Shown piece by piece: positions 51,901-59,662 of a stretch of 64,000 nt of DNA; position 1 is the stretch's first letter, and every line of letters begins with the position of its first letter. The stretch is from the NCBI RefSeq assembly GCF_000236705.1, contig NC_016599.1, positions 3,844,001 to 3,908,000 on the forward strand. The letters run 5' to 3'. The position numbers were made by a program, and so were the translations under genes. The notes beneath the pieces were generated by a model. That model saw only the letters and a program-made list of their open reading frames with translations. It had not been told where the DNA came from and ran no database searches. This DNA comes from Owenweeksia hongkongensis DSM 17368. Its GTDB lineage: Bacteria > Bacteroidota > Bacteroidia > Flavobacteriales > Schleiferiaceae.

Positions 51901-53314
51901 AGCTACACTTTCAGGATCTTATAGTGGTCCGTTAGCATCACTAATGAGTGATACGATAACTATCTCTGGCTTTAATTCCTATATGGGAGGTAACTTCAAC
52001 TTTGAAGTAATACTTTCTTATACCGGAGATCAGAATACTAATAACGATACCCTACAAGTTAACGGTATTGAAATCATTTCGGTTCAACCTATGGTTTACC
52101 CAATTTATGGTATTTGTACCAATGACACAACTGGTGCCTTTGCTGCTGTTTCACAAAGCGGAATTGTTCATAATTGGTATCAGAATGCTACTGATGTAAC
52201 ACCATTTGCTACTGGTGATACGGTAAGTGTTTCACCTAACCAAACATTGTTTTTAGATCGTTCCAAAGAAGTGGATCAATTAGTGGTGGATGCTCCGCAC
52301 ACCAGTTCACAATTTGGAAATATGTTTAAGATATATGTTAAAAATGATTTCACTTTTACAGGTTTCTCATTTGTGCCAGCTAGCAGTGGAACCGTTGAGC
52401 CTATTGCTTTTTACAAACAAGGAAACTTTGTAGGCCACGAAACTACCCGTGGAGACTGGACAGCTATTGATTCGCTTACAATAACGGGAGCATCGGCTAA
52501 TGCTTGGTATCGTATTAACTTCACCTCTCCGGTTCAATTTACAACAGGAGACACGATTTCCTTTTACTTAGCCAACAAGCAAGGAACCAAAATCAGATGG
52601 GAGAATATTACATCATTAAATGCGGTGGGAGACTTATTCTTCAACAATGCCGATTTTGAATATTATGCAGGTGTAACCGGAGCTTATTTTGGCAACAATA
52701 TGACTTCGGGAGGTCCTAGAGCGGTAAGCTCTATTATGCATTACTCAAGTAATGATGTTTGTGGCAACAACCGTATTGCTCTAACCATGGGCGTGCGTAA
52801 TGATTCAGCTGTAGCTGATTTTACATCTATTGTAAATGCCAATGGTGCTGATGTTGACTTTGATGCTTCAGCTTCAAAAGGGCAAGTATACACCTGGGAT
52901 TTTGGAGATGGACAATCAGGATCTGGTGTAAATACTACAAATACTTATGGAGCCGCAGGTAGTTATACTGTTACCCTTACTGTTACAGATACTATTTGCG
53001 GAACTACCGATACCATTTCAAAAACGGTATTGGCTACCGTGAGCCTAACGGAGCTTTCGCTAAGCGGAAGGGTAGAAGTGTATCCAAATCCAAACAATGG
53101 TAAGTTTAATGTAAACCTTGATTTGGTAGGTGGACAAGACGTACAGTTAGCACTTGTAAACACCGTTGGACAAGTGGTTTATACCAAAGATTTAGGTCGC
53201 GTAGGTGGCCATGTAGAAACCGAATTGCACATTGAGAACCTTGCACCGGGAGTTTATTACCTACGTGTAATGGCCAATGGAAAATCAACAACTGTAAAGA
53301 TTACAGTTCTATAA
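45986..53314 (+). CDS. Giant T9SS surface protein with three beta-helix blocks
   Basis: The ATG at 45986 gives 2442 residues (a TTG lies one codon upstream). Order: signal peptide (to about 27, ending SGYSQ); LamG/concanavalin domain (about 28-225; LHFDGVDDYV, TVEAWIKN, WHHVAVVYD); FN3 (about 262-351); cap module and beta-helix 1 (about 354-815); CARDB-like domain (about 822-921); cap module and beta-helix 2 (about 928-1392); FN3 (about 1394-1489); cap module and beta-helix 3 (about 1494-1920); CARDB-like (about 1927-2025); an Ig-like and a jelly-roll-like region; PKD (about 2275-2350); and T9SS sorting domain (VYPNPNNGKFNVNL ... VKITVL). It is probably an adhesin or polysaccharide-binding protein; no catalytic residues are evident. 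Confidence 0.92.
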   Translation: MKKKLQFIKHLATLLFAVCIVNSGYSQNALHFDGVDDYVQTTFPGILGGSTPITVEAWIKNNSGGNPQIITDWGANAIGSRFTFRLQDVGGISNVLRIEISGSGMNGTINVGDSTWHHVAVVYDPNATNNYTLYVDGVMDVQGNMSTSLNIQGVSDMRIGQRMASMQPHNFDGAMEEVRVWNVARTQAQLIADSATEFCQAQAGLVAYHRFNSGTAGGINTNDTISYDESGLSNNGQLHGFALSGNFSNWVTGKLTPCVPPSCLSPVGLGATNISRATADVYWTQNNAGSTFKVEYGTSGFTLGQGIKSASTNDTISLSGLTDLTTYDVYVKEICSATDSSAWSLFSFTTTCASLSGTYTVNKNAGASATNFTSFTDLANALSICGISGPLTVNVTPGSGVYNEQVEFFAIPGASATNTVTINGNGESIIDSGSTNYAALVLNGTDHIILDSLHIMAVGTSNRMALQFTNQADSNIVRNCVIEMDGSATATTTAALSFSGSLTSTTTAGNNGNYNLIEGNEISGGYYGVRHGGLSASSYIEGNQFIDNTIRDFQVYGLYSTYTTGTVIRGNDIHRLNRMSVSTFYGSYNRNSYDLEISNNWFHHGFAQATGSASAMYGVYSTSSDASVGSECKVFNNVFSDMDNSGSSYYIYNSGSDNWWYFHNTISTGDPTIGGTGATRMFYQTGSATGVKFKNNIVYMDRGTAGANYMLYLNSSSSYEIDNNGYYMPSAGTGNFNFGYYGGNISDLTAWKAVNSSAFDQNSAEGDPFFVDPSTGDYTPTAAYFNNIGDNLQTVVATDINGAARSTTPDPGAYEFIPPPGPDMSILNIYPGGASCGTTTDIIIAVSNQGTDTVNSYNVNYSVNGVTQTPIAMVGVFASGEVDSISITGLPISGSSFTSVVVTLTSIAPGVDTDPANNSGTIDLRAGLSGTYTLDQSTAASATNFVSFSSLTQSLMNYGVCGPVTVNLVGTSTTYTEQFMLSEIPGVSASNTVTINGNGNTLQFLATSSAERATVTLNGTDWLTIDSLNITALGSSGDYGFGVMLTNNADHNTIRNCIITSADDQTSTSFGGLTISGSVASATTYGQSGNYNTIEGNTIHGGYYGITCVGESSDSTNGNIIRNNIIEDFHYYGAYIYYNRDLEFSGNNVSRAGRTTTTTLYALRFYHNGSAKIVGNKIHDGFTGNPTSTSSSYYLYVLSMEGTASNPSEIANNLVYNTESEGVTFGMYFSNLTNTTIAHNTIALEDLAYQGTATYTYCRGVFFASTMNNVDFSNNLIYYDVNGPSGNGSCLVYASTLPSSMDNNAYYVGANTPDNFGYSGGFASTFSAWQSSTSQEVSSVFSNPYFTDLANDNFTPQTTVLDGMGADLTSIISEDINGVIRTIPTDPGAIEFTGAPCTGLLGITDTVTANSATVMWEGPGQNADIIWGPVGFMQASITPDTVYVLAPDTSGTMLGMNSNSCYEYYIKLNCTSSIPGAPALMGPYTVCTDCAGGGLNGTYTVGGTPGPSNFATLDSVIDALTGCGINGPVVFNLQGGTHNAFTLGNVDGSSATNTITFNGSANYGDSIIATGQTAAIELDRTAHVSFNGIYAENSGMYVVWMHNETYGVSFDNCHLMGNPSTSSLSSVLAATASATSATTAGNSVSHLNVSNCKITGNYYGVSLYGTSSASKSSVATLINNELTNQYYYGMRTQHMDSVSIEGNSVTGLRNASGSYGMHIYYTDNVEIIGNEVYGADNHALYVTYSNYSNSTPGSYSIIANNMLQSNSGSGIYVNFPENLDIFHNSIQGGGLYGMYLTGSSSITAGVDVRNNIIENSGTGTSLYVSTTPGNTTIDYNLYNSGGNIGNGEATLASWKTANTAWNQNSIQAAPGFVSANDFHIVGTVPNDLGDNTVGITVDFDSDTRPASGSTSVDIGADEYTPLSYDVTPDMIIAPLSGNCGDSNMAVSVVLTNLGVQPVTNVGVTVNVTGANTATLSGSYSGPLASLMSDTITISGFNSYMGGNFNFEVILSYTGDQNTNNDTLQVNGIEIISVQPMVYPIYGICTNDTTGAFAAVSQSGIVHNWYQNATDVTPFATGDTVSVSPNQTLFLDRSKEVDQLVVDAPHTSSQFGNMFKIYVKNDFTFTGFSFVPASSGTVEPIAFYKQGNFVGHETTRGDWTAIDSLTITGASANAWYRINFTSPVQFTTGDTISFYLANKQGTKIRWENITSLNAVGDLFFNNADFEYYAGVTGAYFGNNMTSGGPRAVSSIMHYSSNDVCGNNRIALTMGVRNDSAVADFTSIVNANGADVDFDASASKGQVYTWDFGDGQSGSGVNTTNTYGAAGSYTVTLTVTDTICGTTDTISKTVLATVSLTELSLSGRVEVYPNPNNGKFNVNLDLVGGQDVQLALVNTVGQVVYTKDLGRVGGHVETELHIENLAPGVYYLRVMANGKSTTVKITVL
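47047..47270 (+). other. Cap module 1 before beta-helix 1
   Basis: About 75 residues begin LSGTYTVNKNAGASATNF and include CGISGPLTVNV and IPGASATNTVTINGNG. The same pattern precedes beta-helices 2 and 3 and the helix of the gene at 59864. Confidence 0.7.
48769..48990 (+). other. Cap module 2 before beta-helix 2
   Basis: LSGTYTLDQSTAASATNF, GVCGPVTVNL and IPGVSASNTVTINGNG align with module 1 over the whole length. Confidence 0.7.
50467..50670 (+). other. Cap module 3 before beta-helix 3
   Basis: LNGTYTVGGTPGPSNF, CGINGPVVFNLQGG and VDGSSATNTITFNGSA form the third, shorter copy. Confidence 0.65.
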
Positions 53315-53347
53315 ATTTGGAAATTGGGTTATTTCCTTAAATAGGAG

Positions 53348-53377
53348 AGGGCTGCTCGAAAGAGTAGCCCTTTTTTT
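53348..53377 (+). terminator. Terminator after the giant surface protein
   Basis: AGGGCTGCTC pairs with GAGTAGCCCT (one mismatch) around a GAAA tetraloop and runs into seven T. Confidence 0.88.
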
Positions 53378-53888
53378 ATTCCTCAAAAGTAGGATTGGCT
53401 AAAAATACTTGCCACACCTGTTTGCTCATTTTGCCAAAGGCCTTATTAACCTTTACAATTATCAAGTCGGCTTTAAATGTGGGCAATGTGTTGATGGTTG
53501 AAACTTGTCCTAAAACACCTTCCTTTGGTTCAAATTTTAACTCTACAGGTTTACCGGTTTGCTTCTGTACGATAGTTTGTGCCTTTTGCATTACAAGATC
53601 TATATCCACAGAATCACCTTCAGCTACAAAAAACAGCTCGGGCACTTTTTTCTCTACATACTTTTGGTTTGACACATTTGTGGAGTTTTGCAAGTACACA
53701 GTATTGTACTCAAAAAGGGTTTGAGCTTTTTGCATACCAGCTTCTATAAATGCAGCTGAATCCGCTGGCTCTAATGACTTCTTTTCAAAACGGTTTTGCA
53801 TTTTGCCATAGCTATTGTCGCTTTGGGCGCCAAGGCTAAATGTGACCAGGCAAATTGCCAAGCTAAATATGTTTTTTGCTGCTTTCAT
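53376..53888 (-). CDS. Small exported protein of unknown function
   Basis: From the ATG at 53888 the product has 170 residues with a signal peptide (MKAAKNIFSLAICLVTFSLGAQ). The mature part is helical at first (QNRFEKKSLEPADSAAFIEAGMQKAQTLFEYNTVYLQN in two segments), then contains VDIDLVMQKAQTIVQKQTGK and closing strands around VSTINTLPTFKADLIIVKV. The frame extends upstream to 53933, but that would overlap the next gene and lose the signal peptide. No family is recognised. It follows the 298-residue gene by one base. Confidence 0.7.
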   Translation of the reverse strand: MKAAKNIFSLAICLVTFSLGAQSDNSYGKMQNRFEKKSLEPADSAAFIEAGMQKAQTLFEYNTVYLQNSTNVSNQKYVEKKVPELFFVAEGDSVDIDLVMQKAQTIVQKQTGKPVELKFEPKEGVLGQVSTINTLPTFKADLIIVKVNKAFGKMSKQVWQVFLANPTFEE

Positions 53889-53889
53889 A

Positions 53890-54786
53890 TTAATTGTCTT
53901 TTTGTACAAATCGTAGATTAATAATCTGGTCATCCTCGTACACTATGTCTTGTATTTCTAAATTCTTTAAACTGTTTACGGGCAAAATCAAGCGGTCTAT
54001 AAACTCTTCCTTGTTCAATATTTCAATACCATCGTGTTTCGGATGGCTTTGAAAAATAACTGCATCATTGTGAATGGCCTTTTGCAATTGACGCTGGCGT
54101 TTTTCCCAGTTTTTATGCTCTGTTCGCGAAAAATAATTAAGCATCATAGCGTAATCATCAGGGTAGAGTTTCAATAGCAAAGTGTCTTTAGCTTCTTCTT
54201 TTCGAACAAAAGTTTCTAATTCTTTATAGTAGGCTCCATTCACTTTTAGAGTGTCGCTTTCGCGGAATTCGAAAACAGTCAAACCTCGCTTCATTCTTCC
54301 TTTATTTTTACCAAAAGCTATCCTTAGATTATTTTGTGAAACAGATTCTAGTGTGTAAGCATCGGTGAAAACAACTACCAGCTTTTGCTTTTTGGGAAAC
54401 AGTGCATACACTCCAAATCCAGCAAGTATTACCACCGCAAGAGTAAAATAGATAAGCTTTGAGCGATTTTTCTTTTCAGCTTTTGGAGTTACTTCATTTT
54501 GGTGCTTAAAGTCGTCCCAGTTTTTAAAACCACAATACTGGCTCAGTAGGTTGAGAACATCCACACGGGGTAGTTTATCACTTTTGTTTTTGAAGTGTAA
54601 GTACACCCACTTTTCGCTCACCGTGCTTTTGCATTTTTCCTCAAGGTCTACCTGAAAAGTTTGAATATCACTGCCTGACCATTCTTTAAATTCTTTGCGA
54701 ATATTCAGGCTAGTTTCAACTTCTTTTTGCAACGTGTATTTCAGTTGTTCAAAGTAGATAAGCTCTTGTTTTTTTGTGGACTCCAA
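53890..54786 (-). CDS. Single-span membrane protein of unknown function
   Basis: The 298 residues comprise a cytoplasmic helical domain (about 1-105; YCGFKNWDDFKHQNEV) resembling regulators that read cell state, one membrane helix (about 111-130; LIYFTLAVVILAGFGVYALF), and a periplasmic domain (about 135-298). The periplasmic part has SDTLKVNGAYYKELETFV and a C-terminal strand set EIQDIVYEDDQIINLRFV. The frame starts at a TTG (54786) with no nearby ATG, so the start is uncertain. It forms an operon with the exported protein at 53376-53888. Confidence 0.6.
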   Translation of the reverse strand: MESTKKQELIYFEQLKYTLQKEVETSLNIRKEFKEWSGSDIQTFQVDLEEKCKSTVSEKWVYLHFKNKSDKLPRVDVLNLLSQYCGFKNWDDFKHQNEVTPKAEKKNRSKLIYFTLAVVILAGFGVYALFPKKQKLVVVFTDAYTLESVSQNNLRIAFGKNKGRMKRGLTVFEFRESDTLKVNGAYYKELETFVRKEEAKDTLLLKLYPDDYAMMLNYFSRTEHKNWEKRQRQLQKAIHNDAVIFQSHPKHDGIEILNKEEFIDRLILPVNSLKNLEIQDIVYEDDQIINLRFVQKDN

Positions 54787-54920
54787 ATCTAGATAGCGGT
54801 GTTTGTAATGTCTTGTAAAACTCCTGTAAAATAAGATACAATCCTTATACCGAGGGCTTACAAGGTGTTTTTTGTTGTAATGCGGTGCTTTGGCTAAGTA
54901 TTAATTAAAAACACAAAATC

Positions 54921-55931
54921 ATGTTTAAATTAAAATTGATAGCTACGGCCGCATTGCTTAGCACAGCTCTTACGGTGATAGGGCAGGTAAAAGGCAATTA
55001 TGATTATAGAGCTAATAGCAGCATTGCTACCATGCGAGAGGCTTCTTCAAACCAAAACTATGGACTCATTAATATGCCAGCTCTTGGCGATTTAACTTTT
55101 AGTATAAAAGGGTTGTATAATGCTCCGGCAGATTCATACTTGGCCATATTTACCTCCACACAAGTTGGCGAAACCCAAAGGGAAGCCAACGATTTACTCC
55201 GGGCAAAAATCGACTCTATAAGAAGCGGGGTGCTTAGAAAATCCGGGGATGTGGAAATGTTTGTAGACATGATTTCATTTGTTCCGCTTTATGAAACACA
55301 GGCTGCAAAAAAGATATTTTCAAAAACCACTTACAATGAAATTCCAATTGGCTTTGAGCTAAAAAAGAATTTACACTTTAAGTATTCTGATCCCAAAGTG
55401 TTAGAATACCTAGTGACCATTTGTGCCGAAAACGAAATTTATGATTTGGTTCGTGTAGACTATTTTATTGAAGACATTGATAAGAAAAAGGATAAGATGA
55501 TAATGAAGGCCGAAGGGATGCTCAAACAGAAAATACTTAGACATGGCCAGCTCACCAATGAAGATTATAAAGATAAAGACCGCCAAATGACCGAAGGCTT
55601 CTTGATTCATTTGCCACATGAGCAATATCAGTCATACACGGTTTTTAGTTCAAACGCGATGTATGTAAAGCAGTCAGGTGCTGTAAATGTTGCTCCAAAA
55701 TCCACATCTCAATTTTATATGCCCAAATTCAATAAGAATTATGATTTTGTACTAAACCCTTCCATGCTGGAGCCTGTGGTACAAATAGAATATGAAGTAA
55801 AAATGAGATTGGTTCCAAAACCTGAAAAACCAAAAGAGAAGAAAGAACCAAAGGAAGTGGTTAAAGAGAAAATAGAGAAACAGATATTCTGGGTAACTCC
55901 AACAGGGGATATAAAGCAACTAAATTTCTAG
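54921..55931 (+). CDS. Exported protein, SIMPL/DUF541-like
   Basis: The 336-residue protein has a signal peptide (MFKLKLIATAALLSTALTVIGQ). The repeated pattern LTFSIKGLYNAPADSYLAIFTSTQ, then EANDLLRAKIDSIRSGVLRKSG and VDMISFVPLYETQ, resembles SIMPL domains (surface-associated oligomers found with secreted proteins). A Lys/Glu/Pro-rich region (about 300-325) precedes the C-terminal QIFWVTPTGDIKQLNF. It is divergent from the 53890 gene. The family call is tentative. Confidence 0.6.
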   Translation: MFKLKLIATAALLSTALTVIGQVKGNYDYRANSSIATMREASSNQNYGLINMPALGDLTFSIKGLYNAPADSYLAIFTSTQVGETQREANDLLRAKIDSIRSGVLRKSGDVEMFVDMISFVPLYETQAAKKIFSKTTYNEIPIGFELKKNLHFKYSDPKVLEYLVTICAENEIYDLVRVDYFIEDIDKKKDKMIMKAEGMLKQKILRHGQLTNEDYKDKDRQMTEGFLIHLPHEQYQSYTVFSSNAMYVKQSGAVNVAPKSTSQFYMPKFNKNYDFVLNPSMLEPVVQIEYEVKMRLVPKPEKPKEKKEPKEVVKEKIEKQIFWVTPTGDIKQLNF

Positions 55932-55945
55932 GATGAAAAAACCTT

Positions 55946-55997
55946 AAAAAAGATGAACCCCAAATATCATATAAGATCTTTAGGGTTCATCCTTTTT
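55946..55997. terminator. Bidirectional terminator between the SIMPL-like gene and regulator copy 2
   Basis: ATGAACCC (55953-55960) pairs with GGGTTCAT (55983-55990), flanked by an A run upstream and CCTTTTT downstream, so the hairpin works for both convergent genes. Confidence 0.65.
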
Positions 55998-56028
55998 AAA
56001 TAGTAATTAATTGGTGATATAAGAGTGG

Positions 56029-56667
56029 CTATACCTCGTAGCCATTTGCAATGGCATATTTTACCAAACCAGTCACGTTATGCACATTTATTTTTTTCAT
56101 GAGGTTGGAGCGATGTGAGTCAATAGTTTTATGACTTAAAATAAGCTGGCTCCCAATTTCCTTGTTGGTGTATCCTTGAGCAATTAGAATAAGTATTTCC
56201 TCTTCTCTAGCCGAAAGGCTTACCAAGGGGATTATTTGTGAAGAACCAGGCAAAGTTTGGCACTTAGTATGTTCTTCAAATATGGCGGGGCTGTAATAGC
56301 TTTTACCATTCATTACCAAGCTCATTGCAAGAAGAAATTCTTCACGATCAGAGTTCTTTAAGAGATAACCTTTTGCACCAAGGCGCACCACAGCTTGGTG
56401 CATCGAAGGGTCACCAAACATACTTATTACAATTACTTTGGTCTTTGGAAAATACTCTGAAACATGCCTTAGAACATCCAGGCCATTAACCACAGGCATG
56501 TGCAAATCCAAAATCAGATAGTTGGGCTGGTGTTTTTCTATTTCATCGATTGCCTGTTGCCCATCAAAAGCAGTTGCCACAATTTCAAGATCGTCAATAT
56601 CATCAATCAGCATGCGATATCCCTCAATGATTAGGTTGTGGTCCTCGGCAAGTATTATTGTGTTCAT
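56029..56667 (-). CDS. LuxR/NarL-type response regulator, copy 2
   Basis: This 212-residue paralog of the regulator at 43054 has the same length and order: receiver (NYLILDLHMPVVNGLDV) and LuxR helix-turn-helix (LSAREEEILILIAQGYTNKEIG, HKTIDSHRSNLMKKINV). It lies nine bases after its kinase gene. The two regulators are alike enough along their whole length to indicate duplication. Confidence 0.94.
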   Translation of the reverse strand: MNTIILAEDHNLIIEGYRMLIDDIDDLEIVATAFDGQQAIDEIEKHQPNYLILDLHMPVVNGLDVLRHVSEYFPKTKVIVISMFGDPSMHQAVVRLGAKGYLLKNSDREEFLLAMSLVMNGKSYYSPAIFEEHTKCQTLPGSSQIIPLVSLSAREEEILILIAQGYTNKEIGSQLILSHKTIDSHRSNLMKKINVHNVTGLVKYAIANGYEV

Positions 56668-56676
56668 AGTATTGTA

Positions 56677-58707
56677 TTAAGCAATTCTTTTATTTATTTC
56701 AGATGAGGTGGGGATAGCAATATGAATGTAAGTTCCTTCACATTCGGCAGACTGTATTTGCACAGTTCCGCCAAGGGCTTCAAGCCTTACATTAATGTTG
56801 CTAAGGCCTATTCCTTGCGCTTTATCATCTTTGCGAAATCCTTTCCCATTATCTTCCACAATCAGCAGCAGCGTTTTTCCGCGTTTCAATAGCTGAATTC
56901 CAGCCTTAGAAGCTTTAGAGTGTCTTATTATATTAGATATTAACTCTTGTGTAATTCGATATACGTTCACCTCAATGTTGTCGGGCAACCTTCTATTTAG
57001 ACCAAAACACACAAAATCTACCTCAATGGATGACGTAGAAAAACTATGATCTATCAATTGCTCTACAGCAGATTGAAGCCCATTTTCCTTTAAAACGATA
57101 GGCATCATTTGGTGTGATAGAGATCGAACTTCATTACATATGTCATCTACACGCTGTACGGTAGTATCCGAAGCTTGTGGGTTTTTGTCAAATTGAAGTT
57201 GCATTTTTAGTGCCGCTAAGGATTGCCCGATTCCATCGTGTAGCTCTCTGGCTAGGCGCTGTCTTTCAGTTTCTTGGGCCTCCATTAGTTGGCCTAGCTG
57301 TTTTTCCTTTAGTGCAAATTTGAGCGCTTGGTTCTCCTTCATCCCTTTCATTCTTATGAAATAAACTAAGCCTCCTCCCAATAATATAACAATAATTAAA
57401 AGACCTCCCATGGTAGCTTGTTGCTGCCTGCTTTCACTGAGCTCGTCATTTTTTTGTACAATTTCTACATTCTTTCTTCTCTCCTTCAAATACATTACTT
57501 CCAATGCATTTAATTGCTGCTTGCTGGTGTGTGAATAAAGACTGTCCTTTAAAACGCCCCATTTTTTATAGTAAAATGTGGCTAATTCTGGTTGATTAAG
57601 TGAGGTGTGTAAATCGGCCGCATCCTTAAAAACATCTATGTTTCTAGGGATAACGGAGCCGCTGCCAAATTTGGTTTTAAATAAATCTAAATCTTCTAAG
57701 GCCTGATCGTTATTGCCAAGGTGATAATGCATTTGAGCAATAAAAAGTAATGTATGATAACCGGCAGACTTGTTTGACTCTAAGATAGAATTCAACTCTG
57801 CATAACTGTTTTCAGCTCCTTTATAATCTCCTTTGTTTAGTTGAATTTGCCCAATACTTGTGTAAAGAGTTGATGCCTTTGATAGATCATTCTTTTCAAG
57901 GGCTATTTTCAAGGCCTTCTCATAATTTTTTTGAGCCAAATCTTGTTTGTCATTTTGAAGAAGCACATCGGCATAAATATGAATGATAGAGTATAGTTGA
58001 GCCATTCCATTACCATACTCTATAGATTTGGCTATATATGATTCCGAAGAGTTGAATAGGCCGAAGTGATGATAGGTTCTTCCCATTAAGAAACATGAGG
58101 TTGCAATGGTCAAAGAATCTCCGGATATCTGGGCATTTTTTAATGCTAAGACTGCATTGGCAAAGCTTTCATCCCACCTTTCCATAAGTTCAAATGAGAT
58201 CGACCTCTCATAATATATAAATGAAAGAAATGCAGGGTTATTGTATTTTTCAGCATAGGTTAAAGCACTATCAAAATAGGGCAGAGCCTCATACACAGCG
58301 CAGGTGATCTTTCCATATTTAATTCTAGTCATTTGAGCTTTTAGAATATATATTTCCGCAAGCCTTTTATCATCGATGTTTTTTTTGTAGTACTCAAATG
58401 ATTTACCAGTATAGGCTTCTGCAGAATCAAGGTCGTAAAACGTCCAATAATCAGCTCTACGAAGATTGTTTTCGGCCATTAATGCATTTGCGGAATCCTT
58501 GTCTTGAATTCGTCTAATTTTTTGGGAAGCTAAATTCAATAGAACAAGGGAGCTGTCGCGTGAGTAGTTGATATATCTTTCTACAAGTTGGTGTATCTCA
58601 GATGGACTGAGTTGCTGGGTGCTTTGACCTTTTACTGTCAATAATGTAATACAAGTAAAACCCCATATAAGTAAGTGTTGTAAGCCCCTCTGTCTTTTCA
58701 ATTTCAT
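56677..58707 (-). CDS. TPR-type sensor histidine kinase, copy 2
   Basis: This 676-residue paralog of the kinase at 43706 shares all parts: signal peptide, periplasmic TPR array (about 40-400; AENSYAELNSILESNK, KNYEKALKIALEKNDLSKA), membrane helix (about 435-455; GLLIIVILLGGGLVYFI), HisKA_3 (RQRLARELHDGIGQSLAALK) and HATPase (VEDNGKGFR). It is divergent from the giant gene at 59864 across a 1156-base region carrying three GGGT-N3-TAC elements. Confidence 0.93.
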   Translation of the reverse strand: MKLKRQRGLQHLLIWGFTCITLLTVKGQSTQQLSPSEIHQLVERYINYSRDSSLVLLNLASQKIRRIQDKDSANALMAENNLRRADYWTFYDLDSAEAYTGKSFEYYKKNIDDKRLAEIYILKAQMTRIKYGKITCAVYEALPYFDSALTYAEKYNNPAFLSFIYYERSISFELMERWDESFANAVLALKNAQISGDSLTIATSCFLMGRTYHHFGLFNSSESYIAKSIEYGNGMAQLYSIIHIYADVLLQNDKQDLAQKNYEKALKIALEKNDLSKASTLYTSIGQIQLNKGDYKGAENSYAELNSILESNKSAGYHTLLFIAQMHYHLGNNDQALEDLDLFKTKFGSGSVIPRNIDVFKDAADLHTSLNQPELATFYYKKWGVLKDSLYSHTSKQQLNALEVMYLKERRKNVEIVQKNDELSESRQQQATMGGLLIIVILLGGGLVYFIRMKGMKENQALKFALKEKQLGQLMEAQETERQRLARELHDGIGQSLAALKMQLQFDKNPQASDTTVQRVDDICNEVRSLSHQMMPIVLKENGLQSAVEQLIDHSFSTSSIEVDFVCFGLNRRLPDNIEVNVYRITQELISNIIRHSKASKAGIQLLKRGKTLLLIVEDNGKGFRKDDKAQGIGLSNINVRLEALGGTVQIQSAECEGTYIHIAIPTSSEINKRIA

Positions 58708-58769
58708 ATCTCATAAAAGCTTTGTGAGCCGAAAATTAGCATAAAATATCCTCACCGTTAACTCATTTA

Positions 58770-58794
58770 GGGTGTATACCCCATGAAATTGCCA
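58770..58794. promoter_or_regulatory. GGGT-N3-TACCC + AAATTGCC element, kinase copy 2
   Basis: GGGTGTATACCC is followed by AAATTGCCA starting 16 bases after its first G. It lies 63 bases before the kinase ATG. Confidence 0.55.
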
Positions 58795-59136
58795 CGCATA
58801 CCTGATGATGTATGGTCCTGAAAGAATGTAACATTGGATGATTCATAGAGGCGTATCAGCTCTTTTTGATACGAATTTATTCGATCACTAAGTTGACGGT
58901 TTAACATTAAGCCATAACACTATGATGTATAAAGTGAGAGAGAGGCTGATCTCTTTACTGTTTTGACTGTAACAGCTGATTTTTAAGAAAAGGGGAGTAT
59001 AATTGGTGGTGTCCAGCGAAAAGGTGAGATTCCTAATCAATTTGATGCGCTGCAATTACCTATTCGGTTGGTAAAAGGGTTGTGAGTTAAAACAAGTGTA
59101 TTATTACATATCATTAATATATAGATCCTATGACTA

Positions 59137-59160
59137 GGGTATATACACGAGTAAATTACC
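59137..59160. promoter_or_regulatory. GGGT-N3-TACAC + AAATTACC element
   Basis: GGGTATATACAC is followed by AAATTACC at the same 16-base offset; it agrees with the kinase copy at 19 of 25 positions. Confidence 0.5.
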
Positions 59161-59292
59161 TTATTTACCTTAAAGGAAAATTGATGATATGATCGTTACT
59201 TTGCCCTGTTACCACAATAGGGAAGTCCAATACTTGGATTTTCATTCTTATATTTAGTTTTCGTAGACCTATTTATTAAGAAAAATGGAAGT

Positions 59293-59326
59293 GATAGAGC
59301 TCCGGTTGTTAAATCGGAGCTCTATC
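59293..59326. other. Perfect 12-bp hairpin in the gene-free region
   Basis: GATAGAGCTCCG pairs perfectly with CGGAGCTCTATC over a 10-base loop. It is followed by CATTTTA on the plus strand and, on the minus strand, by ACTTCCATTTTTC. It could end a small RNA in either direction. Confidence 0.55.
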
Positions 59327-59637
59327 CATTTTATACCACTTGGTTTTTGAGATACCTCATAAATGAACCTGAATAATACATAATTGGCAGGATTTACAAA
59401 ATAAAATCATTACAAAAAGCAATAGTGGTATTTTTTAGTGAATAAGAGCGCAAATTTAGGATTCCGGATGTCAGCGGAGTAAAGATTGAAAGGTGTTGTA
59501 GGTGCAAAGTTTCTTTCTAAATAAGCAGGGTGCAATCTGCGTTTCATTTCGTCTGGCAAACAGAGAGCTATAAGGCTCAAGCCCCCTTTTTTTGTCCAAT
59601 CCCATCAAACATGATTAGGTGCTCTCGAATTGCGCTG

Positions 59638-59662
59638 GGGTATTTACCCTAAAAAATTGCCA
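59638..59662. promoter_or_regulatory. GGGT-N3-TACCC + AAATTGCC element, before the second giant gene
   Basis: GGGTATTTACCC is followed by AAATTGCCA at the 16-base offset. It agrees with the kinase copy at 20 of 26 positions and lies 202 bases before the ATG at 59864. Confidence 0.55.

Noticed and set aside
46000-53300. Repetitive sequence in the giant gene as a CRISPR array or tandem DNA repeat
   Set aside because: The repeats are degenerate at the DNA level and reflect protein domains (beta-helix rungs, FN3, cap modules); there are no identical direct repeats with unique spacers.
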